From the NCBI GenBank assembly GCA_021209875.1, contig JAGYVD010000001.1, positions 2,046,001-2,110,000 of the forward strand: 64,000 nt of DNA, given 5' to 3'. Source of the stretch: Rosellinia necatrix. Taxonomy: Eukaryota > Ascomycota > Sordariomycetes > Xylariales > Xylariaceae. The notes beneath the pieces were generated by a model. That model had not been told where the DNA came from. It was given only the letters and a program-made list of their open reading frames with translations, and made no database searches. Positions 1-11,987 of this stretch are shown here, one piece after another. The translations under genes and the position numbers were made by a program. Position 1 is the first letter of the stretch. Each line of letters opens with the position of its first letter.

Positions 1-1901
1 ATGTTGTCTGGAAACGTCCGGTGCAGGTCGCGCTCAATAGCTTCGGCATCCACGTCCTTCACTTGGCGATCCAGCAGCTCATCGTACAACCCGGCATGTT
101 TAGCCACAATAGCAGGCCCACCAGCATAGTAGAACCAAGCGGCACCTCTCCAATCCGGAGGAATCCCTTTTCGGACGAATCGTTTGGTCTTGGCAGAGCG
201 TGGAGGAAACCGGTTTGGGGAATCTGTCATCAACCCGTTTTCTTTCAGGAGCAGGTTCCACTTCCTTCGCCGTCGAGCAAGATACTTGGAATAATCGTTA
301 TCCCACCGATCAAACTCCTCAGTTGTAATATATTGGTTGCTCTTTTTGAAACCATAACGGTCACGCTCATCTTCACCGGTGGTTGTCATAGTCGTCTCAT
401 GACGAACTGGAGGCGATGGGGTGAAATCATCTCGTGGGCTCGACTGAGTCTCTTGGGATACATCAGAATTCTCTTTGCTTTTTGCGGAATTTTCCGAGGA
501 TGTAGGTTTGTGGTTGGAAACGCGGAAAATAGCAGCCGAGTCTCGTACGATGGGACCCCCACTCGCAGATACAGAAAGTCGTCCGGAGACCATAGCAGGC
601 ATTTCGGCTACAATATCTAATTCCGTAGTCCCACCTTGACTGGACTCGGAGAACGCAGTGGGCGGGGGCGATTCGTCGGGATCGTTATCTTCCGCCGCCG
701 AATCATCGTCAAAACCCTTATCATAGAGCCCTAAAACATCGTCCACACTAAGGCTATCATCAATGTTCCCATACATAGATGTCACAGAGCTGCTTTTTGT
801 CTGGATACTACTTCTCTCCGTTACGTGAGTGCCTTGAGCAGTCGAGCCGGAAAGCTGCGACCGGAAACTAGATCTGAGCTCATCACCTGGTAACGAAGCC
901 ATGCGAGGCATAGGATCACGGCTGAAGGCGGGACCGCTACTCTCCGCTCGCATGTAAAAAAGCGGTGGGCGGGTAGGAGGGGGGTGAGGCTGTCGAGCCC
1001 TACCACGGGGGTTATCCCGATTTTGAGAGTCATACGATGGCCGAACGGCCAGGGAAGCAAATGTAGAAGCAGACTGGTTCGAAGAGATAGAAGGGTCTCG
1101 AGATCGAGACCATGAACCTCCATGAGCATTCCCTGGATCGTGTAGGCTTTGATCGGGACGGGGCTGTGTCGGGGATCGGAGTTGGGCAGTGTCGTGGTAG
1201 GATTGTTTGATGCTTGGAACACGAGGCCGAGAGAAATTTTCGACCGCTCCATGATTGTCGGCAACGTTAAGCCGATTCGAAGGGAGGGCTGGGAACTCGT
1301 CTCTCGTTTCGGAGGCCACCGAATTGATGCTTCGATGTGCTTCACCAGCTGAATAGGACGATCCGTTCATAAAATCAAGGCCGATCGGCGAGTTAGGAGC
1401 AGACGTAGCAGCTTGCCTATAGGCCGCGCCATAGGTCTTGGGGTCCCATCGTGGGGAAATGCTCGACGAGGGTATCGCCTGGGAGGGGGAGGGACCGTCC
1501 CTCAGATAGCCGTTATGTGAACGTGGGTCGCGGCTCGAATTGCTCCTGGCATATGTCGGCGCCACCGGCGGATTGGGGGACTGGTAATAGCGGTGGTCAT
1601 ATGTACCTCCGCCGGTATTATGTCTGCGGGCCGGGTGCGCGGGGAAGGGATAAGATGGCGAGGGGGGAGGCAGCGTAGGGCTCCTATCCTGCATGTGCTT
1701 CGGATTCCAATCCCTAGGGGCAGGATGACCTGTTTCCCTAGCGTTCAAGCTTTGGTCCCGACGAGGGAAACGAACAGGTCCACCACCTGAGGCCGGCATT
1801 ATACCCAAACGAGGATCTGCATTATAAGTATTGACATGTTTGCTATTAGGCTGTTCTTGAGGACTCGAGGGTGCATCATCCGAGTGCTGAACAACAGCCA
1901 T
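1..1901 (-). CDS. TBC-domain Rab GTPase-activating protein (C-terminus beyond window)
   Basis: One uninterrupted frame runs from an ATG at 1901 down to the left edge, about 633 codons with no stop and no stop codon reached, so the 3' end is missing. The first ~480 residues are low-complexity and Ser/Pro/Arg-rich, probably disordered. A conserved block follows: KSNQYITTEEFDRWDNDYSK, then a basic stretch, then RKGIPPDWRGAAWFYYAGG, which is the start of a TBC domain of the Gyp type (motif R-x-G-I-P-x-x-W-R). Known role of the family: the TBC domain supplies Arg and Gln fingers that speed GTP hydrolysis by Rab/Ypt proteins in membrane traffic; those finger motifs would lie beyond the window. A member of the Gyp2/Msb3-like group of filamentous fungi is likely; exact subfamily not decided. 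The start is the first ATG of the frame. Confidence 0.87.
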   Translation of the reverse strand, partial: MAVVQHSDDAPSSPQEQPNSKHVNTYNADPRLGIMPASGGGPVRFPRRDQSLNARETGHPAPRDWNPKHMQDRSPTLPPPSPSYPFPAHPARRHNTGGGTYDHRYYQSPNPPVAPTYARSNSSRDPRSHNGYLRDGPSPSQAIPSSSISPRWDPKTYGAAYRQAATSAPNSPIGLDFMNGSSYSAGEAHRSINSVASETRDEFPALPSNRLNVADNHGAVENFSRPRVPSIKQSYHDTAQLRSPTQPRPDQSLHDPGNAHGGSWSRSRDPSISSNQSASTFASLAVRPSYDSQNRDNPRGRARQPHPPPTRPPLFYMRAESSGPAFSRDPMPRMASLPGDELRSSFRSQLSGSTAQGTHVTERSSIQTKSSSVTSMYGNIDDSLSVDDVLGLYDKGFDDDSAAEDNDPDESPPPTAFSESSQGGTTELDIVAEMPAMVSGRLSVSASGGPIVRDSAAIFRVSNHKPTSSENSAKSKENSDVSQETQSSPRDDFTPSPPVRHETTMTTTGEDERDRYGFKKSNQYITTEEFDRWDNDYSKYLARRRRKWNLLLKENGLMTDSPNRFPPRSAKTKRFVRKGIPPDWRGAAWFYYAGGPAIVAKHAGLYDELLDRQVKDVDAEAIERDLHRTFPDN

Positions 1902-4501
1902 CGTTCTTTAGATATACGCACAAAACTGTCCTGGTTCTTCTGCGTATATCGTAGCCAACCCGCCCTGACTAGGCCTTCCCGTCCTCCGCAGCGCCGCTCG
2001 GCGGGCTCTATCGAGAACGCAAAGCCAGGATGAGATCGGATGGAAGCTTGGAATGACTAGACTAGACTCGATATAGCAGCGTGCAAATGCCGGAGCAGTC
2101 TCTCCAGATGGCAATCAACAGGCCGACTCAACGTTCGAGATCTTTCGGTCGTGGGTTAGGCAATGAAGATATGTACAAGATGGAACCGGATCGAATGTAG
2201 CTGGCAGGGTAACCCCGAGTCGAAAAGTAGGTGAACGGGTGTGGCAGAGGCAGGCGGTATTGTCGGCGGAGGTCAGGGACCATCCATACTCCTAACTACG
2301 GCCGAGTCGGGTGATCCAGCTTCTGAGGTAGACAGGTAGACGAGGTGGGTGTGCCCAGATAGGGAAAAGAGGGTGGGCACTCGAGATTGGACCAGGGCGA
2401 GCGTGTAGACGAGTCGATGCGTGTCTCAGCCCAAGACTCAGTCCTGCAGCGAGTGGCTGGAGACAAGGAGACGGTTAGGAATGACGGGAGGACTGGATCG
2501 GATGAAGGAGACGGAATACGGGAGGCGAAGCGAGGCATCCAGCTGTGGCCAGGTTAGACTACCGAAGGGGGAGGAGGACTATTAACAAAATGAATAAACC
2601 AATTGAATGAATGGACGAACAAGCCGCGCATGGGCAAAGCGAGCCACGCATGCAAACAGCGGTACAGGAGAAGGGAGGACAGGATAGGTAGCGTGACTGG
2701 ACGCGATGGCCGCCACTGCCAAACAGACGGTCGAATCTGTGGCTTTGACCAAGAGAGTGAAACGAGCGGGAAGAAGTGAAGCCACAGATGCGCACGCCGA
2801 GGCAGCGACGTAAGTGGTTGCAGGACCAGAAAAACAGGGAAACGGACAGGTATTGTGCCAGTGAACGACATGAATTGAAGTTGGGACGAGTTACGGGTTA
2901 GATAGACGGCAAAGCATAAAGTTGCAGTATGTAGGTACCTGACGCAAAAGGTTGCAAGTACACTCACTGCCTGACGTTATAGAGGCTAGCCGCCCGCCTT
3001 GCCTCTGACCAATCTCTGCCTCCAGTTTGGCCGGACATGCCGTGCTACATATGCCGACATGAACTCTCTCCAACCCTGTACAACTTTATTGTAATTTTCT
3101 GACTGTTTTTATTCATCTTCCTCGCCGTGCACTGTCCGTCTGCCAGGACCTACCTACACTAGCCTACCTACCTACCTCCTGGGTATATACCTGGTAAATA
3201 AGGTGCCTAGCTACTTAATTGGGACCCAGTCCAAGTCTGGGGGCCAATAGCTGGACGGCACAAAATTCGCCAAGAATTTGCCATAGGAGGCACGATTTCG
3301 CGGCAGGCCCTCCTGCTTAGGACTGACTGCAAATCAATCTCTGCCCGGACACAACTAGACTAACCTAGTACTGTAGCAACCTCATGCTGTTTTCAGGGGT
3401 CAACATGTAGGTACCCGCAGGCAGGCAACGTTGACGGCTGCAGCCTCTGCAGGTGATCTCCGTATGAAGATCCAGGGGTGTTATGAGTCTCATGTAAGGA
3501 AAAAGCCTCTGATCAGGTAACTACATGGTAAGCTAGGTATCTGAACACCCCGCTGCAATGGGCAGCATAAATAAGCCTATATAACTCGGGGTTCGCAAGG
3601 AGCAGGAGTGGAAAAGATACAGCATCAACAAGGATATAGACATTCCCCAAATAATACGTAGGGAATATAAGACACATCGTCACTTCCTGCTACCGGTGTT
3701 TCTGGCACGATTAGGACCGTGCAAAATGCATATCAAGAAATGATGTCAAGCAGAAAGAGTGTTTATTTAGAACACCGCCCTTCGATGAGTTGAGTCCTCA
3801 CCAGCTGAGGCCAACACAGCATGCGATCGGCGGCCGTGGCGGCGGCAGCGGCAGCGACAGGTGTGCACTACGACATGCAACATGTGGTGTACCTGGATTG
3901 CCTGCCTGTATGCAGTTAGAAAGGTAGGTACCGCCCTGCAAGCAACAGGGTCGACAAGTACACTAGGGCAGACTACTGTGCCTACCTAGGTAGCCATCCT
4001 GGGTGGGCATGCTCGCGCCCCACCCACAGTTCCAGCTTGTGAGGAGGGATTCCGGTCCGCTTCTTGGCAAAGATGGCCCCTAAGCCCGTCTAGGCTACCA
4101 TGATTGGCCGGCCCTCGTCGGGAAGGCACAGAAGAGGAAAAGAAATAGAAGGGAATATAAAAAGCGACAGGCTTTGTCCAATTGGACGTCAAATTGAAGG
4201 AGTCAGACTGCCCAGCCAGGTATCATCGCCAATCCCGGATATCTCTCCGTTAGTGATCGACATCTCATCTACATATGGGTGTACTTGTACCTGGTGTATG
4301 AGACAATTTTCTGCCCTCATATGTCACATACCATACTTCGTGCATACTTCGTACATACTACTTAGCAGCAGGTCTCGTCGCAGTGCACGACCTGATGTCA
4401 TCATTCAAGATGCTTGGCCCCTCAGATTACAAGAGGTGCTCCATGTTGCCCTACCGACGACCCATTCCGGACCTACACACACATACTACGCACATACAGA
4501 A

Positions 4502-4553
4502 ACACGATACGGAGACACGATACGGAGACACGATACAGAGACACGATACAGAG
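4502..4553. repeat. 13-base tandem repeat, four copies
   Basis: Unit ACACGATACGGAG occurs four times head to tail; the last two copies carry CAG in place of CGG. The array lies in a non-coding stretch. Confidence 0.9.
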
Positions 4554-6729
4554 AGACATGTTAAAGCGCAAGAGAAGCTACAATCCATATACCACATGGC
4601 CGACGCGAAATGAATATGGATGCTAGTTCCGACTAATCGCAGTTCCGGAGCATCGGGAACATGCCCCCATTCCAAATCTGCGAAATCCGCCCGGGTGGAA
4701 TCTCGCTTTATCAGCTCGTCTCCTTGTCATCCATTCGTAATTTCCTCACGTCCAAGAGAAATAGCAACCTTTTCTCTTCGCATTCTCGCCGTCAAGATTA
4801 CCACCGCGTTTCCCGTCATCCGACTTGATGGGCCACGATGGCATGTGGCACCTTTTCATTTTCGCCTTCACGTAGTATTAGGTACCCTCGATCCTCTCTC
4901 TCTTTCTCTACGGCAAAACAGTTGTAGGCACATCCCAAGGCTATCCAGGTGATGGCTAAATGGCCAATTTCGGTTGTTGCATCCTCATCAGAACACAATG
5001 TAAAGCCATTACAGCGGTCGCAAGAAGTTGATCGCCAATTCACGGGAACAAAGGGGAAAGGTTTGCGTAGCAGTAGTATGCCACGCCAGGGCCGATACAT
5101 GAGCCTGAAGCTCTGCAAATACATCTCACCAGCTGAGTGAGTACGTGGTTTGATATGTTCAGTCCGCTAACGATAATAGTACGCCCGAACAAAGACAAAA
5201 ATAGTAAAATACTAATAAAATAAAAAGGTGTTGGCCTGACCACACTAGCAACACAAAACGGGTGCTTGGCCGCCCGTTAATGATCACGAATTTAGGGTGG
5301 TCGCACTCAGTCCAACATTACAGCATTCAACACGCGACCTTCAAATCACTTGCCTACTCTCGTCAAACCTAGGCAGGCAACTCCAATATTTTATTCAATT
5401 AAGCAAAATGTGTGAGTGGTAGAAAAGCCGAGCACCTAGGTACGAGCACCTAAGGTACCTACCTAGGCAGGCTAGGTAGATAGCGCAAGCAACCTAGCAC
5501 TTCTAAATTCATTACATGCGTTATATGCGTCTACGTGTGAGGCCAGGCTTGAAACTCGCACGATGGCACGGGACCTGCTTGCATATTTGGCCGCGTGGGT
5601 GGACAATCATCTAACCTTTAGGTAGTTGCTGTGACGGCTGTCGAAACGTCATAAAAGCACCCGCCGGTTGTGAAAACAGTCAATATGTCGATAATAGATC
5701 ACTATAGCCAAGGACTATTAGGCTGGGTTTTTCTCTCCTCGGACATGCTCTGGGATAACCCAGGGACGATGTCTGCCCCCCGGGAGAGGATACTTCCGAT
5801 GGAAACGAGTTCTCAAGAAAATTGGTCCGTCCCTCTTTTCCTGCCCAACGCCCCTTTTGACCAGGGGCAAGAAACTAGGGAGGAAGCCCCAAGGTAGGGA
5901 CCCGATCCATTAACTACCCCACACCCCCGAGAGGCCCGAGCCGATGCCCCTTCAAACGAGACATTGCCAGCACAAGACCTGGGTTTAGGTCATACACAGC
6001 AATGTTGACGGCAAAACATAAACTACCACTTACATAGTAGCCCAGCCCGGTAAGAAAAGAAGCTAGTTATTCGTACAAACTTTAGCACCTATCTAATGGC
6101 TATTAGCCATCCGCAAAAAACTACAAGTTTGAGTTACAATACGGCTTCGTAGTTGTCTGCCGCCAACATGCCTACATATGAAGGTGTGTGTTTGAAAGCG
6201 CACAAATCAGCTTGGGCTAGCCCTGCACATATGCTGACTAACAACAACAACAAAGAAAGCCAAAACATCAGATTCAAGGAAGGTCCATCGAAAACATGAT
6301 CGCGATAACCGAGCCGGCCGGCATGGCTTAAAGTCGGTATGGCAATACATTGAGACCACGTAGCGCCGCACGGGTGAGAACGATATATCGCGAGGCGTCT
6401 TCCTGCACCCGGGTTTGTTTCTTATTCATGCTCTTTGCAGTCATGACGCCGTATCCGACTGTACGATACGCAACGTCGCAAATGATCCAACCGAACCAAT
6501 TCCTTTGCCATTCGCACCTCCATATATGTAGTAAACACATACACGATGGTCAATATTTCAATCGGAGTCTCCCGGTTTGATTACTCGCGATGATGTCAGC
6601 GCATCCATTCAAGAACACCTCGCATCTCAAGCTATACTAAGAAGAAGCTTGGCAAGGCAATGCCGCATCAAGCTATCAGCTACAATATTGTATATCCTGA
6701 GGAATTAAGACCAAAAGCATCTGCACTAT

Positions 6730-6946
6730 TGTCAGGTGCAGCTATGACACTGCCGGCTACCACCCGACATATAGGGTGGTTGTAATACTGGAATTGGGTG
6801 TATATAAGGACCTCCACGAGCCCCTTGAATCTTGTAGGGTTCAGGAATCAAAATTTTTACCCCGTTGAGCCCTAAATACAACATTTCTACCCACCTGCTA
6901 CCTAAAACAAGCCTATCTATTCACTCCGTGATACCCCCAACTGACA
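6730..6946. mobile_element. Solo-LTR-like element, 217 bases, with 5-base target duplication
   Basis: The sequence begins TGTCAG and ends CTGACA, a perfect 6-base terminal inversion in the TG...CA form of LTRs. It is flanked on both sides by ACTAT, a 5-base direct duplication, which is the usual target-site size for fungal Gypsy/Copia elements. A diverged second copy lies at 56915-57124. No internal retrotransposon domains (gag, RT, integrase) are visible beside it, so it looks like a solo LTR left by recombination. A MITE is the alternative. Confidence 0.75.
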
Positions 6947-8120
6947 ACTATGGATACATACGTGATCCGTTGGCACCCCCCGCCCCACCCCCAAGCTTGT
7001 AGCGAGAATGGATCTGATGATACTGAGGCAGAACACCATGGTGTGCAGGTAAGAGCTGTATTTGTCTAGTCGATATACGAAACCTCTAACCGCGGCGAAA
7101 CTTTTTGCCGCGACCACAATACGTCCAGGCTCGAATTTTGCCGCCTCGTGTGATGAGTAGCTTCGGCTCTCACAGGAATGCATCATAGGGATTAGAGGGG
7201 AATCCTTTAGAGGTAGCATACCTAAACACAGGTTAGTATTCCGAGGTCTATATCAATCAACCTCTGGTTATGAACGCACTCTAGTGTTTAAAGGGGTACT
7301 ATGTTAGGTTGGAAGGGGATTTCTAATACCATTGAATAATTGTTGGGAGGTATTGCGAGTGCAAATCATCATATCCAATTTATTAAAAGCATAATGCCTC
7401 AATGTCACAGTAAGCTGTTACAGTATAGAAGTGGGTGAAAATGGTTAAAGTCTGGGGCCGAAGATATTATACTTTTGCTATCCTAACAATGACGTTGCCA
7501 TGGTATAGAGTCGTATTTCTGTCCCGTGACATTCTGGCTCTTTTGAGAAAACCATCTACTTTCACTGCTATTGTAGTGCGTAGGTAGTAGCCCACCAGGC
7601 AACCAACGGAACATATTCAGACCGCAAGTTGATGGAGTATACATCGACCCCAAAGGACTAGTTAATACAGTAATTAGTATATCTATATTCCCTCCTTCCC
7701 TCCCTCATCCATGTACTCTGCTATTTCGTCAACAGTCGTGCAGACGATTGTCAATCGTACTGGTGAATCCGCCTATGACCGACTACTTCTAAACAACGTT
7801 GCACTCGACTTGTTATGTGACTATCCCCATACCAGCGCTGCGCTAAATACTCTGCTAGAGATATTACAGTAATTGTTTGTTGCATCTAGAACGAGAAAAT
7901 TCGTTGAGGGCGGTTTTCGGTAGACAGTTCTAATTTTAGCAGTATAGATGATCAGACCTTCCCATTAACCGCTATGGACAACCCATACCTTAATACTATA
8001 TAAATTTTACCTACATAAGTCAAACAACTTCATATCTTCTATCAGGTTTTAAAATGCTGTCGCAGGGACTATTCAATCCTGGGGTGGTTATGGTACAGTA
8101 ATTGGCGATATAGATATACA

Positions 8121-8282
8121 TGTCATAGTTCGTACTGCTGGTAGTTCCAAAAATAACTTATGTTATTGCACAAGGAGGGGAAGTTCCCTACTTGGTCAGT
8201 CGCTAGCTACTCGTTCCTTTTATATACAGTATTCTAGCCCGTGCCCTAGTGGAGTTCTTATGTTGAGACTAGTTCCATGACA
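8121..8282. mobile_element. Solo-LTR-like element, 162 bases (copy 1)
   Basis: Starts TGTCAT and ends ATGACA, a perfect 6-base terminal inversion. The flanks on each side read ATATACA. A second copy of identical length lies at 48710-48871. Nearly all differences between the copies are C/T or G/A, as expected from repeat-induced point mutation. A TATATACAG motif inside could be the LTR TATA element. No coding part of an element lies next to it. Confidence 0.75.
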
Positions 8283-10572
8283 ATATACATTCGGATCTAC
8301 TTTCTGCCATCTGAAGGCCAAGAAGCAATTAATTCCGGGATCAAGCCATGAATGCCCACCTACTCAACGATCATGGTCGTCCATTCGCTCTATGACACTA
8401 CCATATGACGCCTTCTACCTATGGGGAGTAAGGATCTTGAGCCTTGACACGTCTAGGAATCGATAGAGGAGTGGAAAGGAGTCTAAATTAACAACCAGGC
8501 ATTGCTAGCGTTTGCATAGGTCTTAGGGAGCGAGGGCCTAGTTTCATGGTGGTGGAGATGATATATATGAACTCTCAAGCGGAATTTATCCGTTGATCTA
8601 TGATAAATCCACCATCAACGACGAGCTAGTATCTAATACATCATCGTGAGTGGGCTTCCTTGTTTTACTCTATGTTACTGCTCTGAATTGTATCACTACC
8701 ATATGGTTTCAGAAATACTAGTTTCCATTACCTATGAAATGAATATTTAAGGACTGGAAGAATAGTCTGCATTCCCTAGCGTCTCCCATTGCTTCAAGGT
8801 GTGATGCTGACATACCAAGGGTGCGCGTGATCACTTTGCGCAAGAAATATTGACCCATGTGTTGTTCAGCGTTACTTGCCTCTATAATGCACACCCTAAA
8901 TATAATAAATGCCATCTCTAATCTGGGTTGATTTGAATCTAAATGGGGAACATGGAGGGTTTTTTTTTTTTTTTTTTCCAAGAGATCTGCTCAGAAATGG
9001 GCACAGAGTGGTAGTAAGGCCTGTGAATGGTCCTGGTCGTGCATGCATGCGAAACTGGACACACCTTCAGCCTTGTGGAGATGACCGCTGCAGCAAGGTA
9101 ACTCTCGGGGCCGCTGTCCTAACCGCAAGCGTTATAGGGTACTACGGACAGTTATATTTCCGACTTGATTAAGTTCTACATCTGCAGTAGTGCAACGGTA
9201 CATGTAGCACTGCTCTTCCGTTCCATCACAATCTGGGTTGATTGGCCAAAAGGAGAGGGGATGGTCTTGGCGCGGTGGAAAAACGAATGGTAGGTAGGTA
9301 GGTGCTCTACAACCCCTTCAAGGGGCTGGTCGTGTCGCTGTACCCGATGCAGGTTAAAAATAACTACCGCTTCATTGCCTTTTGATGTCAAGCTGCCTGT
9401 GTTTTTAGTACCCATGACCGCGTACCTGTAAATATCTATAGGACAAATGTTGGACTAGTAAAGCTAATAGGTGCCAGATTGACTGGTATGTTTGGCTATT
9501 ATGAGTTGTGTGAAGTACCTAGGTAGATAATAATGTCTGACACACCCCCGCACGGAAATGCTGGCGAAAGTACCTTGGAATGACACCGACAGTTCAAACT
9601 ATAAGTAGGAAGGTTGTTCCGGAGAGGATGGGCCTCAGAGATCGAAGGTTTTATGCCGCTCCCGTACATTTGGTAGGTAGCTGACTGTCCTTCCCTTTTT
9701 GGGTGGTTGACCTTCAGCTGCTCCGCTAAGAGGCTCCGTACTCCGTGGCTTCGATAGTGGTATTGTACCTAGGTAGGTAGGTGGGTAGGTACCTAAGGTG
9801 TGCAGCTAGCTATGTGGCTCAGCAGTTGAGTGACTGGAACTGACTGAGTACTCGGCAATTGATATTGGTTGGATACAGGTATGTTTGGCCGCTTCGAGTA
9901 AATTTAGGATTTATTGGAACTTGAGAATCCCTTTCTTGTTTCCTACCCGTTGAATTTTTTTTTTTCTCATATTCCCGTCTGTGAGGTTGCGTCTTTTGCC
10001 TCGTTTACCAGTTCCGGCTATCTACACTAAATAGACACCATAGCAACAAGGATAAAGCTGGGGGTGGGCGATGAAAAGGTACCACGGTACACCGCGGTAC
10101 GATGGTACTTGAGTACATACTTACATACTTGCTCTGTGACCAACCATCGGCTTTCCTCCTTGACCTGGTCGCGCTTTTAGACTGGGGCTTGTTGGAGCGG
10201 GCTCTGATCTCTGATCGCAGCTCCCTGTGCAACCTACTCCAAGGGGGTGGTCTAAGAGCCCATGGTGGTCCATCCAACCTTGTCATTGGGGTTGAGGTAG
10301 AAAGGTAGGTAATTCGAAGTACCATCCCATCATCTATATATTCGAAGTGACATCGAGTACAAGATGCGCTGTAGGCATTCCTTGGTGTCTCTGGCTTTCC
10401 CCGTTGCAACGACGGTCGAACTTACTACGACTGGATTTGCGGGTCGAATGACGCCTGCTTGTGGCTCTTTCTCTGTCTCTCTCTCACTCGCCCTTGTCCC
10501 CGTCTCCCCGTCACCCCGTCTCTCACTTACACGCACCTCGCGCTCCCACACCCGCACAATCAATCGCTCCAA

Positions 10573-10607
10573 CTCCTCCTCCTCCTCCTCCTCCTCCTCC
10601 TCCTCCT
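10573..10607. repeat. (TCC)n microsatellite in the C/T-rich leader region
   Basis: About eleven TCC units in the pyrimidine-rich stretch upstream of the acidic-protein gene at 11165. It lies roughly 560 bases before the ATG, so it is probably promoter or 5' leader rather than coding. Confidence 0.85.
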
Positions 10608-11164
10608 ACCCCCTTCCCCTCTACGACACCCACCCCCGGGCTGCTCCAGCCTTCACCCTCTGGCCCACGGGGTAGTCGGATGAACGTTACTGGACGGTAG
10701 GTCTAATAAGCAACCAGGTAGGTAAAGCTAGAGCCAAAAGCAAGCTGTAGCAGAGCTCTTGCTCTGAGCTCTGATCCCTCACCCGCTTTGCCTTGCGCCT
10801 TGCCTCCCCTCCTTCCCCCTTCCCCTTTCCCTTCCTTTCCCTCTCTCCCTCCCTCCTCGCTCTCTCCTCTCCATCTACCCATCTAGGTTCTAGGTCTTCC
10901 CACCCCCCCATAGTCCCGGCTCGACCTACCAAGCTTACCTGCCGAACCCCCCCTCCATCCCTCTCCCTCTCACCCAGCAGCCTTGGGTGCGACAGCTTAA
11001 CACCCCCTACTTCCCCAGCTCCCACCCATCTCTTTTCCCTTTATCTCTCTCTCTTTCTTCTTGGTGTACACTTCCAGGCCCCAATTGTTTTTATCTATTT
11101 CCCGTCATCTCCGATAGGCGATCTATAATCGACATATCATCTTAATCTCGAAAGCAATATCAAA

Positions 11165-11987
11165 ATGAGTGCCCGCAAGAGAAAGCCAGAGGACGAAGAA
11201 GAGCTTGTTGCGCTTCCAAGTGATGAGAGTGAGGAAGAGGATGAGTAGTGAGTCTTGCAACCTTGCCCCTTGCCTAGTTGTCAGTACCATCTTCAGTCAG
11301 TCTGTCGCAAAAATTGAGCAGCCGTACCATTCGTCATGAATGATACGCCGAAATGCGCGGCGCCACTGGGCAAAACTGTGTTCGGCGCTTTGTTGCCATG
11401 TGTTTACGATTGTCCTGTCGCCATAGTAGGGAATACGTTGAGTAGTTTGCTAATAAGCCGCTGCTTGTTAGCATATCTGATGAAGAAGATTATGACGAGG
11501 AAGATGAAGAGGACGTCGAAGAGGATGAAGAGGACTATGATGAAGTAAAGCCGGAGACAAAGAACGGCGTAAAGCGTAAGTTTGATTGATTTTTCCTTCC
11601 TTTCCCGAGTGATGCCGCTGCCGTGCGTCGTCTTCGTCTTGATCTCGCGGACATGGGTGGGTGCATTCTGTTAACATGATGTCCGTTCCAGCCGTCGAAG
11701 CCCCCCCAAATAAGAGGCAAAAGACCACAAATGCCCCGAGCGAGCCCGTTGCCGTCGTCGAGGATGGCGAAGAAGAGGAGGTCGAGTTCGACGAGGACGA
11801 GCTCGAGGCAGGCCCCGAAGAGGGAGATGAAGACGAGGACGGTATTGAGGTGGAGGAATGGGATGACGATGACGACGCCGATGCTGATGAGCCAAGCTCC
11901 AAAACTAAAGTCGTCGTCGACATCCCGACAAATGGTAAAGACACTGTCACGGCGACTGCTGTCGATGGTGACGATGAAGAGGATTGA
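11165..11987 (+). CDS. Small highly acidic protein, probably nuclear, function unknown
   Basis: Three exons, 11165-11247, 11472-11575 and 11692-11987, give 160 residues. Donors GTGAGT and GTAAGT and acceptors TTAG and CCAG fit, and the phases (2, then 1) join cleanly. The protein starts MSARKRKPEDEEE, carries two basic clusters (RKRK near the N-terminus and NKRQK in exon 3) that could be nuclear localisation signals, and is otherwise dominated by Asp/Glu runs, typical of acidic histone- or nucleolar-associated proteins. I see no CHZ or other named chaperone motif, so no function is assigned. A C/T-rich promoter precedes it. The small exons are mostly acidic repeats, so the gene structure rests on the splice sites and phase agreement. 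Confidence 0.8.

Larger units (their letters stand above)
1902..11164. other. Long intergenic region, no convincing gene
   Basis: About 9.2 kb. Small ORFs occur on both strands but none shows a recognisable motif, codon pattern or splice-linked extension. The stretch holds the upstream region of the RabGAP gene (first 1-2 kb), a 13-base tandem array at 4502-4553, an LTR-like repeat at 6730-6946, a second one at 8121-8282, a T-run near 8960, and many TAGG/CCTA words. From about 10,400 on it becomes C/T-rich, as expected for the promoter and 5' leader of the gene at 11165. Confidence 0.7.

Noticed and set aside
7711..7872. 53-codon plus-strand ORF (MYSAISSTVVQTIVNRTG...)
   Set aside because: The composition is protein-like, but it is too short, has no splice-linked neighbour, and lies between two transposon remnants.
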